Assembly: GCF_021474405.1 (NCBI RefSeq)
Contig: NZ_JAKEIO010000018.1
Location: forward strand, 1 to 64,000
DNA: 64,000 bases
Direction: 5' to 3'
Source of the DNA: [Streptosporangium] indianense
GTDB lineage: Bacteria; Actinomycetota; Actinomycetes; Streptomycetales; Streptomycetaceae
The notes under the pieces are model-generated. The model saw only the letters and a list, made by a program, of their open reading frames with translations, was not told the DNA's origin and searched no databases. A program made the translations under genes and the position numbers. Of this stretch, positions 9,350 through 17,049 are shown one piece after another (the stretch's first letter is position 1; every line of letters starts with the position of its first letter).

Positions 9350-9892
9350 ATGTCCAACACTCCCATGGCTGCGAACCCGCTCACCCGGGCCGTTCTCGAG
9401 ATCGACGAGTACGTCTCCGGCCTCGGCTGGGACCAGTCAGCCCGCCTTTTCGCCCTCGTCGACACCGCACGGCTGCGGGCCGATGAGCCCTCGCTCGCCG
9501 ACCGGCTCGGTCTCGGGGACGAGTCGGAGCATTCCGGCCTCACCCCGATCGAGCAGGACGAAGTGCCGACGGGCAAGCCGCTCGACGAGTTCCTCGCCAC
9601 CATCGCCTGGCCCGACGCGGTGGCCGGCTGCGCCCTCGCCGTGGAGCGCCTGATGCTGCCACCCTCCGCGGAGGCGCAGGTTCCGAAGGGTCTGAGCGAG
9701 GCCGAGCTCACGAAGTGGGTGGCCGACCACCCGGAGCGCCAGGAGGTCCGCATGACGGTGGCGGTGCTGCGCGACGGCACGCGTGAGTCGGCCCTGCGGC
9801 TGCGCGAGAAGGACTCACCCACCGAGGTCCTGACCGGCTCCGACCTGGTCCCAGGGCTGGCGGAGGCACTGTCGGCGACGTTCGAGGAGTAG
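9350..9892 (+). CDS. PPA1309 family protein
   Basis: A 180-residue cytosolic protein matching the conserved actinobacterial PPA1309 family in its MSNTPMAANPLTRAVLEIDE start and its C-terminal LTGSDLVPGLAEAL motif. No catalytic residues, metal sites or membrane segments are evident and the family has no assigned function. The ATG at 9350 is preferred over in-frame upstream codons because conserved sequence begins there and a GAGGCAGG lies about 10 bases ahead. It is divergent from the UPF0182 gene and convergent with the PDZ protease, a conserved trio in Streptomyces. One possibility, purely from context, is an accessory role in envelope homeostasis. Confidence 0.85.
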   Translation: MSNTPMAANPLTRAVLEIDEYVSGLGWDQSARLFALVDTARLRADEPSLADRLGLGDESEHSGLTPIEQDEVPTGKPLDEFLATIAWPDAVAGCALAVERLMLPPSAEAQVPKGLSEAELTKWVADHPERQEVRMTVAVLRDGTRESALRLREKDSPTEVLTGSDLVPGLAEALSATFEE

Positions 9893-9916
9893 CCCTGCGG
9901 GACCGTGCGGTGTGCC

Positions 9917-9938
9917 GCCCGGGTCTTCGGCCCCGGGC
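9917..9938. terminator. shared terminator between convergent genes
   Basis: Inverted GCCCGGG/CCCGGGC arms (9917-9923 and 9932-9938) lie between the PPA1309 gene and the protease gene and touch the protease stop codon. Confidence 0.6.
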
Positions 9939-11029
9939 TACTTACCGCACTTCGGCAGGTCGGCGGTGTCGCCGCTGCGGATGTCCTTCAGGGCGCCCAG
10001 GGCGTCCTTGATGGTGCCCACCTTGACCAGGGTGAGGCCGTCCGGGGTGTCCTTGGCGGCGGCCGCGCAGTTGTCGGCGGGCGTCAGGAAGTACTGCGCG
10101 CCCTTGGCCCGCGCGCCCACGGTCTTCATCTCGATGCCGCCGATCGGCCCGACCTTGCCGGCGTCGTCGATCGTGCCGGTGCCGGCCACGAACGTGCCGC
10201 CGGTCAGGCTGCCCGGGGTGAGCTTGTCGTAGATGCCGAGCGCGAACATCAGCCCGGCGCTCGGCCCGCCGACGTCCGCGAGCTTGATGTCGATGGTGAA
10301 CGGGAAGGTGTGGTCGGTCCCCGCGGAGATCCCGACGATGGCGCGCTTCTCACCGGTGTCGTCGGACGTCGTGGTGGTCATGGTCACGTCCTGCGCCCCG
10401 GTCGGCGTCCGCTTCTCCTTCTCCGCGGCGGCCTGCTCCTTGGCGGGGACGATCGTGAAGCGGACCTGCTGGCCCGGCCTGTGCCGTGTGACGAGCTTGG
10501 CGACGTCGGCCGGCTCCTTCACGGCCGTACCGTCGACGGCCTTGATCACGTCCCCGGCGTGCAGCTTGCCCTCGGCGGGGGAACCCTTGACGACCGTGGA
10601 GACGATCACCCAGGACTTCACCGGGACGTCCAGCTGCTTCAGGGCGGCGACCTTGGCGCTCTCCTGGGACTGGCTGAACTCCTCGGCGTTCTCCTGGGTG
10701 GACTGCTCCTCGGTCTTGCCGTCCGGGTAGAGCGTCTCGTGCGGCACGACCTTGTTGTCGTGCGCGAGCCAGCCGTAGACGGCCTCGACCAGGTTCATCC
10801 GGTAGTCGGCGCTCGTCACCCGGACCGTCGTCATGTTCAGGTGGCCACTGGTCGCGTAGGTCTTCCTGCCCGCGATCTGCAGCACCGGCTCACCGTCGTG
10901 ATCGCCCAGCGTGTTCACCGTCGGCCCCGGTGACATCTCCGAGTAGGGCACGGGGATGAACACTCCCGCGCACAGGAGCGCGATCAGCATCAGGGTGGAG
11001 GCGAGCATCGTCGCGGTGCGGCGTGGCAT
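9938..11029 (-). CDS. YlbL-type membrane-anchored PDZ/Lon-like serine protease
   Basis: A 363-residue protein with one N-terminal membrane anchor (about residues 7-27), a PDZ domain around residues 140-195 (VVKGSPAEGKLHAGDVIKAV), and a Lon-type S16 peptidase domain at the C-terminus. The S16 Ser-Lys dyad is visible: Ser257 in GGPSAG and Lys302 in GGIEMKTVGA. This is the YlbL/SdrC-like architecture, an envelope-facing protease that in Bacillus clears a division inhibitor after DNA damage. The catalytic site therefore looks intact. Start ATG 11029 is followed directly by the anchor. A 54-residue membrane peptide gene lies 102 bp upstream on the same strand. Confidence 0.88.
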   Translation of the reverse strand: MPRRTATMLASTLMLIALLCAGVFIPVPYSEMSPGPTVNTLGDHDGEPVLQIAGRKTYATSGHLNMTTVRVTSADYRMNLVEAVYGWLAHDNKVVPHETLYPDGKTEEQSTQENAEEFSQSQESAKVAALKQLDVPVKSWVIVSTVVKGSPAEGKLHAGDVIKAVDGTAVKEPADVAKLVTRHRPGQQVRFTIVPAKEQAAAEKEKRTPTGAQDVTMTTTTSDDTGEKRAIVGISAGTDHTFPFTIDIKLADVGGPSAGLMFALGIYDKLTPGSLTGGTFVAGTGTIDDAGKVGPIGGIEMKTVGARAKGAQYFLTPADNCAAAAKDTPDGLTLVKVGTIKDALGALKDIRSGDTADLPKCGK

Positions 11030-11131
11030 GAGTCGACAGTACGGGACGGTCCTGTCAGCGCACCGTCAGGGCCGCCCGTCCGGGGCGACCCTGCCCTTCA
11101 CACCATGTGTGACCTGCGGTTTCCTCGGCCT

Positions 11132-11296
11132 TCAGGCACCCGGCCGGGGCTTCTCCATGGCCTCGCGGAAGCGGGCGTAGCCGGTGAGCTCGGGCCCGTC
11201 GTTGCGGACTTTGCGGGTCCGGTTGGCCCAACTGCCCCACAGCCCCGCGCCGATGGCAGCCACAAGCGGAATCAGCAACCAGGCGAGCGCCGCCAT
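11132..11296 (-). CDS. 54-residue single-pass membrane protein
   Basis: A short gene easily missed by length filters. It starts at ATG 11296 with a GGAGGT Shine-Dalgarno about 7 bases upstream and ends at TGA 11132. The product is MAALAWLLIPLVAAIGAGLW as the first 20 residues (one membrane helix), then a basic GSWANRTRKVRND stretch and an ELTGYARFREAMEKPRPGA tail. The positive-inside pattern puts the C-terminus in the cytosol. It is cotranscribed at most with the downstream PDZ/Lon-like protease gene. Function unknown; a small partner or substrate of that protease is a speculation. Codon use is typical of the host, and similar peptides are annotated beside this protease in other streptomycetes as far as I recall. 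Confidence 0.8.
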   Translation of the reverse strand: MAALAWLLIPLVAAIGAGLWGSWANRTRKVRNDGPELTGYARFREAMEKPRPGA

Positions 11297-11435
11297 GCCG
11301 ACCTCCAACCCCTTCGAGCATCCGCAACTGACTGATCAGCAGATTAACGATCCGCAGTGACAACGCTCACGCCAGGGGTGCGGTTACGCAACCGGAGGCC
11401 GGCCTCCACAACCAGCCGGCGGGTGCGGGCCCAGA

Positions 11436-11501
11436 AGGCGGACTCACGGGGGTCAGCAGGCGGGCCTGTGGGGGGTAGCAGGCGGACTCACGGGGGTCAG
11501 C
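11436..11501. repeat. three-copy 22-bp tandem repeat at the 3' end of moaE
   Basis: Units at 11436-11457, 11458-11479 and 11480-11501. Copies 1 and 3 are identical (AGGCGGACTCACGGGGGTCAGC) except that they flank a middle copy that differs at 7 of 22 positions. Copy 3 contains the moaE stop codon, so the repeat spreads from the end of the gene into the intergenic region. Confidence 0.85.
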
Positions 11502-11958
11502 AGGCGCCGACCCACTCCTCGGTGCCGTCGGAGAACTTCTGGTGCTTCCAGATCGGCACTTCGTGCTTGAGGTCGTCGATCAGCTTCCGGCAGGCCTCGA
11601 AGGCCTCCCCGCGGTGCGGGCAGGAGACGGCGACGGCCACGGCGAGGTCCCCGACCCGCAGGTCGCCCACGCGGTGCACGGCCGCCAGGGCCCGCACCGG
11701 GAACTCGGCGGCGACCTTCTCGGCGATGCGCCGCATCTCGGCCTCGGCACTGGGGTGGCACGAATACCCCAGCTCGTCGACGTCGGCGCCTCCGTCGTGG
11801 TTCCGCACGGTTCCCACGAAGAGCGCGGTGCCGCCGGCCGCGTCGTCCCCGACGGCCCGGAACACCTCGTCCAGGGAGAGGGCCGAGTCCCGGATGCCGA
11901 TCAGCTTGATCGGGTCCTGCGCGGCCTGCTCACCGGGGTGATCGTTCGTGGTTGCCAT
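11497..11958 (-). CDS. moaE: molybdopterin synthase catalytic subunit MoaE
   Basis: A 153-residue MoaE protein. It transfers sulfur from thiocarboxylated MoaD to precursor Z (cyclic pyranopterin monophosphate) to make the molybdopterin dithiolene. Family motifs are clear: ALFVGTVRNHDGG, the YSCHPSAEAEM segment, AAVHRVGDLRVGD, and the C-terminal VPIWKHQKFSDG with the catalytic Lys residues. ATG 11958 (MATTND) is preferred over the upstream start because conserved sequence begins close after it. No moaD, moaA or moaC is adjacent, which is common in Streptomyces. The last codons and stop lie in a 22-bp tandem repeat. Confidence 0.93.
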   Translation of the reverse strand: MATTNDHPGEQAAQDPIKLIGIRDSALSLDEVFRAVGDDAAGGTALFVGTVRNHDGGADVDELGYSCHPSAEAEMRRIAEKVAAEFPVRALAAVHRVGDLRVGDLAVAVAVSCPHRGEAFEACRKLIDDLKHEVPIWKHQKFSDGTEEWVGAC

Positions 11959-12116
11959 GTGTCCATCGTGCCGCACGCGACCGACAGCGCGGAATAGAGC
12001 TATCGCCCGGCACGCGCGCGCACGCGTTTGGAGCCTTCTACAGGGGCGGCATCTTCAGTACATCTCACGCTGCAGAAGGCGTCTGCCGGCTCCGTGCAGT
12101 CCGCAAAAGGGGTTCC

Positions 12117-13238
12117 TCAGATCCGCCGCCGGGCCTTGCGGGCCCGCCGTACCACCGCGGCGGCACCGAGCAGCGCCACCGTCGCGCCGGCGGCACCCGC
12201 GGCCGTCGCGTCCTTGCGGCCCAGCCGCCGTCCGGCGACGGTGTGCCGGCCGGAGACCTCCTCCAGGAGTTCCGCCAGCACCTCCTCGTTGGTGTACTGC
12301 GGCCGCCACCCGGCGTCGTGCAGCCGGCTGCCGCTCACCACCCAGGGGTACATCGTGTACGCCAGGTCCCCCGCCGGCGACGGCGTGAGCCCGATGCGGT
12401 GCAGCCGTGCCGCCGCACCCAGCGCGACCGCCGACGGCAGCTCCATCCGCCGGATCCCGCTGAGCTCCTCGACCTCCTCCTGCTCCAGCCAGCCGTCGCA
12501 GCCGACGGTCAGCTCGCCGTCGACCTTTTCCAGCACGGCGTACTCCAGCGCGCTGCACAGGTCGTCGACGTGGCAGAACTGCCACGCCGGGCGCGACCCG
12601 GCGACGACGAGGAGCCGGGGAGATTCGAAGTACCTGGTCAGTGCCGTGTCGGTGCCTCCGACCAGCACGGCCGGCCGTACCACGGTGACATTGAGCCCGG
12701 GGTGCGCCCGGGGGGCGCGCCGCGCGAGCCGTTCGATCTCCAGCAGGTCGCCGACGCCGGTCGCCTCGGCCGTGGCACGCAGCTCGGCGTCCTCGGACAG
12801 CGGCAGCTCGTTGTCGGGCAGCGCCCCGTAGACCATCGCCGAAGTGCACAGCACGACGCGGTGCACTCCGGCGGCCGCGGCAGCCGTGAGGACGGTTTGC
12901 GTCCCCCGCACGTTGTAGGCCGTTCGGGCGGCTGCGTCGGTTTCCAGGTCGAGGTCGAGCGCCAGGTGCACCACCACGTCGGCCCCGCGCAGTTTGTCCG
13001 CGATGGCCGGGTCCCGTACGTCCAGGATGTGCCACTGGGCCGCCGCGCACTCGCCGCGCCGCTCGTCGATGGCGAGGACCTGCTTGACCTCGTCGGATGC
13101 GGCCAGCCGCTCCGTGAGCAGGGCTCCGACGCCGTACGCGGCGCCGGTGACCGCGACGACGGGGCCGCGCGCCACGGGACTCGCGGAACTGGTTGACTGG
13201 TTTCGCGCTGCGCGAACCTGCGGATCTGGGGAACTCAC
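12117..13238 (-). CDS. SDR-family NAD-dependent epimerase/dehydratase
   Basis: A 373-residue extended short-chain dehydrogenase. The nucleotide-binding motif is VAVTGAAYGVGALL (about residues 28-41), with the downstream HILDVRDP and NVRGTQTVL elements. The usual catalytic Ser and Tyr are in CTSAMVYGA, but the Tyr-x3-Lys motif is degraded (no obvious YxxxK follows), so catalysis is uncertain. The C-terminus has a hydrophobic helix ATAAGAAGATVALLGAAAVV followed by an Arg/Lys tail, which suggests membrane attachment. The GTG at 13238 has a GGAGA Shine-Dalgarno 8 bases upstream; the longer frame lacks support. It is divergent from the metalloprotease gene. The substrate is unknown. Confidence 0.82.
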   Translation of the reverse strand: MSSPDPQVRAARNQSTSSASPVARGPVVAVTGAAYGVGALLTERLAASDEVKQVLAIDERRGECAAAQWHILDVRDPAIADKLRGADVVVHLALDLDLETDAAARTAYNVRGTQTVLTAAAAAGVHRVVLCTSAMVYGALPDNELPLSEDAELRATAEATGVGDLLEIERLARRAPRAHPGLNVTVVRPAVLVGGTDTALTRYFESPRLLVVAGSRPAWQFCHVDDLCSALEYAVLEKVDGELTVGCDGWLEQEEVEELSGIRRMELPSAVALGAAARLHRIGLTPSPAGDLAYTMYPWVVSGSRLHDAGWRPQYTNEEVLAELLEEVSGRHTVAGRRLGRKDATAAGAAGATVALLGAAAVVRRARKARRRI

Positions 13239-13430
13239 CGGGCGTCTCCAGCGGTTGTCTTCAGTACGAGCGCGTCCGACGCGTGCGTACCAGGTGGCAT
13301 CCATCCTGCCGCAGGCTGTCACCCGGCGAAGCACCGAGGCCCGATCCGCCCCGGGTGTCTACGCTGGGTGGTGTTGTCGGGCAGCCGTGCCGCCGGAAAG
13401 AACCGGCGGCCCTACCAGCCGAGGAATCCC

Positions 13431-14891
13431 GTGAGTGACACCCCATTCGGATTCGGCCTTCCGCCGGAGGAGCCGGACGACGGCGACGAGGGCAAGAAGA
13501 AGGACCAGGAGAGCGGTGGTGGTCAGGGACCGGCCAACCCGTTCGGTTTCGGCGGCCTGCCCGGAGCCGGTGGCTTCGGCCAAGGCCCCGGCGGCCCTGG
13601 CGGCCCCGGTGCGGACAATCCGTTCGCAGCCATGTTCGGGTCGCTGAACCCCACCGACCTGGGCGCCGCGTTCCAGCAGCTGGGCCAGATGCTCTCCTAC
13701 GAGGGCGGCCCGGTGAACTGGGACATGGCCAAGCAGATCGCCCGCCAGACGGTCTCCCAGGGCAGCCCCGACGGCACCAAGGACGCCAGTGTCGGCCCCG
13801 CCGACCGCAAGGCCGTCGAGGAAGCCGTCCGCCTGGCCGACCTGTGGCTCGACGACGCCACGTCCCTGCCCTCCGGCGCCGCCTCCGCGGTGGCCTGGAG
13901 CCGCGCGGAGTGGGTCGAGGCCACCCTGCCCGCCTGGAAGGAGCTCGTCGATCCGGTGGCCGAGCGCGTCGGCACCGCCATGGGCGACGTCCTGCCGGAG
14001 GAGATGCAGGCCATGGCCGGCCCGCTGATCGGCATGATGCGCTCGATGGGCGGCGCCATGTTCGGCACGCAGATCGGGCAGGCCGTCGGTGTGCTCGCCG
14101 GTGAGGTCGTCGGCTCGTCCGACATCGGCCTGCCGCTCGGGCCGGCCGGCAAGGCCGCGCTGCTGCCGGTCAACATCGAGACCTTCGGCAAGGACCTGAG
14201 CGTCCCCCAGGAGGAGGTGCGGCTGTATCTCGCCCTGCGCGAGGCCGCCCACCAGCGCCTCTTCGCGCACGTGCCGTGGCTGCGCTCGCATCTGTTCGGC
14301 GCGGTCGACGGCTACGCCCGCGGGATCAAGGTCGACACGGCCAAGCTGGAGGACGTGGTCGGCCAGTTCGACCCGCAGAATCCGGAGCAGCTGCAGGAAG
14401 CCCTTCAGCAGGGCATGTTCCAGCCGGAGGACACGCCCGAGCAGAAGGCCGCCCTGGCCCGTCTGGAGACGGCTCTGGCGCTCGTGGAGGGCTGGGTCGA
14501 CGCGGTGGTCCACGCCGCCGCGAAGCCCCGCCTGGCGTCCGCCGACGCCCTGCGCGAGACGCTGCGCCGCCGCCGCGCCTCGGGAGGCCCTGCCGAGCAG
14601 ACGTTCGCCACGCTGATCGGCCTGGAGCTGCGTCCGCGCCGCCTGCGGGACGCCTCCCGGCTGTGGGCCTCGCTCACGGACGCGCGCGGGGTCGACGGCC
14701 GGGACGCCCTGTGGCACCACCCGGACATGCTGCCGACCGCGACCGACCTGGACGACCCGGACGGCTTCGTGCACCGGGAGCAGATCGACTTCTCCGAGCT
14801 GGACAAGATGCTCGGCGAGGCGGCGGACAAGCCCGACCTCAAGAAGAAGGACGAGGGCGAAGGCGAGAGCAAGGGCGACGACGCCGGGTGA
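13431..14891 (+). CDS. zincin-like (DUF2342-type) putative metalloprotease
   Basis: A 486-residue protein with a Gly/Pro/Phe-rich N-terminus (repeats of NPFGFGG, about residues 28-68) and a helical core of the actinobacterial zincin-like DUF2342 family, including GAMFGTQIGQAVGVLAGEVVG near residue 205. The expected metal motif reads LREAAHQRLF around residue 268, so the first His of HExxH is replaced by Arg while Glu and the second His remain. NCBI names such proteins zinc-dependent metalloproteases, but activity is unproven. The C-terminus is acidic and Lys-rich. GTG 13431 has GAGGA ahead. Its stop overlaps the NUDIX start by GTGA, so the two are translationally coupled. Confidence 0.82.
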   Translation: MSDTPFGFGLPPEEPDDGDEGKKKDQESGGGQGPANPFGFGGLPGAGGFGQGPGGPGGPGADNPFAAMFGSLNPTDLGAAFQQLGQMLSYEGGPVNWDMAKQIARQTVSQGSPDGTKDASVGPADRKAVEEAVRLADLWLDDATSLPSGAASAVAWSRAEWVEATLPAWKELVDPVAERVGTAMGDVLPEEMQAMAGPLIGMMRSMGGAMFGTQIGQAVGVLAGEVVGSSDIGLPLGPAGKAALLPVNIETFGKDLSVPQEEVRLYLALREAAHQRLFAHVPWLRSHLFGAVDGYARGIKVDTAKLEDVVGQFDPQNPEQLQEALQQGMFQPEDTPEQKAALARLETALALVEGWVDAVVHAAAKPRLASADALRETLRRRRASGGPAEQTFATLIGLELRPRRLRDASRLWASLTDARGVDGRDALWHHPDMLPTATDLDDPDGFVHREQIDFSELDKMLGEAADKPDLKKKDEGEGESKGDDAG

Positions 14892-15415
14892 GCCTGTACG
14901 ACGACGCGGTCCTCGTACTGAAGGGGTACGAGGACCAGACCGAGCTGCGCCAGGCCTATCTGGATCACTTGGCGGACCACCCGGACGGCCTGTGGAAGGC
15001 CTGCCACGCGGGCCACATCACGGCGAGCGCCCTGGTGATCGATCCCGAGGGCGGCCGGGTGCTGCTGACCCTGCACAAGAAGCTCCGGATGTGGCTGCAG
15101 ATGGGCGGCCACTGCGAGCCGGGGGACGCTTCCCTCGCCGACGCCGCCCTGCGTGAGGCGACGGAGGAGTCCGGGGTCCCGGGTCTCTCCCTGCTGCCCG
15201 GCGGCCCGGTACGCCTGGACCGGCATCCGATCCCGCCGCCCTGCCACCGCCACTTCGACGTCCAGTACGCGGTGGTGGCGCCCCCGGACGCGGAGCACGC
15301 GATCAGCGACGAGTCACTCGACGTGCGCTGGTTCGGCTACGACGAGGTGGCCGAGGTCGCGGACGAGTCGGTCGTACAACTGCTTGCGGCGACCCGCGCG
15401 AGGCTCGGGGCTTGA
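14888..15415 (+). CDS. NUDIX hydrolase
   Basis: A 175-residue NUDIX enzyme. The NUDIX box is recognisable at GGHCEPGD...ALREATEESGV (about residues 73-97), with the conserved REATEESG catalytic helix. A WFGYDEV segment near residue 147 is the usual C-terminal element of these folds. Such enzymes hydrolyse nucleoside diphosphates linked to another moiety; the specific substrate cannot be inferred. GTG 14888 overlaps the TGA of the upstream gene by three bases, so translation is coupled. It ends the two-gene operon at a perfect 16-bp hairpin. Confidence 0.88.
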   Translation: MSLYDDAVLVLKGYEDQTELRQAYLDHLADHPDGLWKACHAGHITASALVIDPEGGRVLLTLHKKLRMWLQMGGHCEPGDASLADAALREATEESGVPGLSLLPGGPVRLDRHPIPPPCHRHFDVQYAVVAPPDAEHAISDESLDVRWFGYDEVAEVADESVVQLLAATRARLGA

Positions 15416-15420
15416 ACATC

Positions 15421-15456
15421 GGTAAGGGGCGGCCGCTCTTGCGGCCGCCCCTTACC
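15421..15456 (+). terminator. strong terminator after the NUDIX gene
   Basis: A perfect 16-bp stem (15421-15436 with 15441-15456) closed by a TCTT loop, six bases after the stop codon. Confidence 0.9.
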
Positions 15457-15477
15457 TGTCGATTCTGACAGTGGGCT

Positions 15478-15516
15478 GCGCCCCGTCAGGGGCGCGGGGA
15501 ACTGCGCGACCAGCCA
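15478..15516. repeat. Streptomyces interspersed intergenic repeat
   Basis: A GCGCCCC-GTCA-GGGGCGC hairpin (15478-15495) runs straight into GGGGAACTGCGCGACCAGCC. I recognise this word as a short repeat found many times between genes in Streptomyces chromosomes. Its function is not established. It lies between two convergent operons, the usual place. Confidence 0.75.
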
Positions 15517-15585
15517 CGGACGGTCCCCGGCCTGAGCGAGACCGCACAGCCTCTCGAACCCGAATCGGCCGACCCCGCGGAGCGC

Positions 15586-16341
15586 TCAGCTCCAGACGTT
15601 GCCCTGGTTCTGCCCCCGCGCTCCCTGCTGGCCCATGCCGTACTGCGCGGCGAGACCCGAGCCGATCTGGGCGTTCTGCGGCGGCAGCAGCTCACTCGGC
15701 TGGACCAGCGCGTGGCCGGTGCCCATGAAGCTCAGCTCCCAGCCCTCACCGGTGCTGCCGCGGCGCCTCCACACCCCGGAGGAGTGCGTCTGGGCCTGCA
15801 TCTGCACCCTCAGGCTCGTCGACCAGGCGACGATCGCGTCGGCGTCGCAGTTGACGTACTTGTCCGGCGTCACCTGCAACAGCAGCGGCATCCCGGAGGT
15901 CATCAGGGCGACCTTGCCCCGGCCGGAGATGTTGAGCTGGTACTTCCCGGAGCCGGAGATGCCGTACAGGCTGTCCACGGCGATGACCTCGTGGTGCAGG
16001 GAGGAGTCCATCGCCAGCACGTAGCTGCTGTCGACGGTGAGGCCGTCCTGGTCCACCTCCATGATGTGGACGTGCTGCTTGAGGTTGGCGAGGTAGACCG
16101 TGCCCTGCCCGTGGCAGCGCATGAGGTCCAGTCCCTCCCCGGTCTGCGCACGCGCGCGGGACTGCTGGTTGCTCTGGAACTCGGCGTCGAACTCCACGAG
16201 TCCCTGGTAGGCGACCATGGTGCCCTTGCGGGCCAGGACGTCGTCGTGGCCCTCCAGGGCGACCCGCAGCATCTGCTTGTTCTGCAGACTCCAGCGCTCC
16301 TGGGTCTGCTGCTCGTTGTAGGCGAAAATAGGGCTCTGCAT
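15586..16341 (-). CDS. AIM24 family protein (third gene of the operon)
   Basis: A 251-residue AIM24/TIGR00266-type protein, a beta-rich fold of unknown biochemistry. Family landmarks include VLARKGTMVAYQGLVEF, GLDLMRCHGQGTVYLA, GLTVDSSYVLAMDSSL and ALMTSGMPLLLQVTP. The C-terminus is Gln/Gly-rich. There is no signal peptide. ATG 16341 has GGGGAG upstream. It is the last of three tandem paralogues on the minus strand, separated from the next by 16 bp, so one operon is likely. Proteins of this family have been linked to mitochondrial organisation in yeast; in actinobacteria the role is open. Confidence 0.85.
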   Translation of the reverse strand: MQSPIFAYNEQQTQERWSLQNKQMLRVALEGHDDVLARKGTMVAYQGLVEFDAEFQSNQQSRARAQTGEGLDLMRCHGQGTVYLANLKQHVHIMEVDQDGLTVDSSYVLAMDSSLHHEVIAVDSLYGISGSGKYQLNISGRGKVALMTSGMPLLLQVTPDKYVNCDADAIVAWSTSLRVQMQAQTHSSGVWRRRGSTGEGWELSFMGTGHALVQPSELLPPQNAQIGSGLAAQYGMGQQGARGQNQGNVWS

Positions 16342-16357
16342 GACGTGTGGCTCCCCC

Positions 16358-17038
16358 TCAGCCCCGGAACCGGAGACGGTCGGTGCTGTCCTCGCTGGGC
16401 TGGACGACGACGATGCCCTGACCGGAGAAGGCCATCTGGTAGGCCTCGCCGCTGCCGCGGCCGATCAGCGACTGCGCCCGGAAGCTGCGCTTGCCCTTCA
16501 CCTTGAGGTTCGGGGACCAGGCGACGAGCGCGTCGGGGTCGACGTAGGTCTCGTCCTCGCCGCCTCCGCAGTCGACGACGATGGGCTTGCCCCGGGAGGT
16601 CAGCGCGACCCAGCCCTGGCCGGAGATCTTGGTGTTCCACAGGCCCTGCCCGGCGAACTTCGCCAGGCCCTTGACCCGCTCCACGCCCCATGTCAGGTGG
16701 GCGTCGAAGGCGAGCAGATTGGTGGCGTTGACCGAGATGCCGTCGCCGTTGAGGTTGATGACGACGACGTTCGCCCCGTAGTCGGCGAGGTAGAGCAGGC
16801 CGTCGCCGGAGCACTTCATCAGGGGCGCGCCCTCACCGGTGAGCCAGTCCTTGGCGATCTGGCGCACGGCCGGCGGGTTGGGCTCGTACTGCACGAACCC
16901 TTCGTACGCGACCATCGACCCCACGCGCGCGAGGAGGTCGTTGCCCGTCTGCATGGCGACCTTCAGCATGTGGTTGCCGTGGTTCTCCATGCGGGCGGTG
17001 ACGGGGGCGGGGGCGTGGCCCGCGAGTTGCTGTGTCAT
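16358..17038 (-). CDS. AIM24 family protein (second gene of the operon)
   Basis: A 226-residue paralogue of its neighbours. The shared landmarks are LLARVGSMVAYEGFVQYE, GAPLMKCSGDGLLYLAD, GISVNATNLLAFDAHL and VALTSRGKPIVVDCGGGE. It lacks the Gln/Gly-rich extensions of the flanking copies and is the shortest of the three. ATG 17038 has a GAGGGAG Shine-Dalgarno 6 bases ahead. Only 11 bp separates it from the upstream AIM24 gene, so cotranscription is nearly certain. Divergence between the three copies is high, so the triplication is old. Confidence 0.87.
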   Translation of the reverse strand: MTQQLAGHAPAPVTARMENHGNHMLKVAMQTGNDLLARVGSMVAYEGFVQYEPNPPAVRQIAKDWLTGEGAPLMKCSGDGLLYLADYGANVVVINLNGDGISVNATNLLAFDAHLTWGVERVKGLAKFAGQGLWNTKISGQGWVALTSRGKPIVVDCGGGEDETYVDPDALVAWSPNLKVKGKRSFRAQSLIGRGSGEAYQMAFSGQGIVVVQPSEDSTDRLRFRG

Positions 17039-17049
17039 GACGGGCTCCC

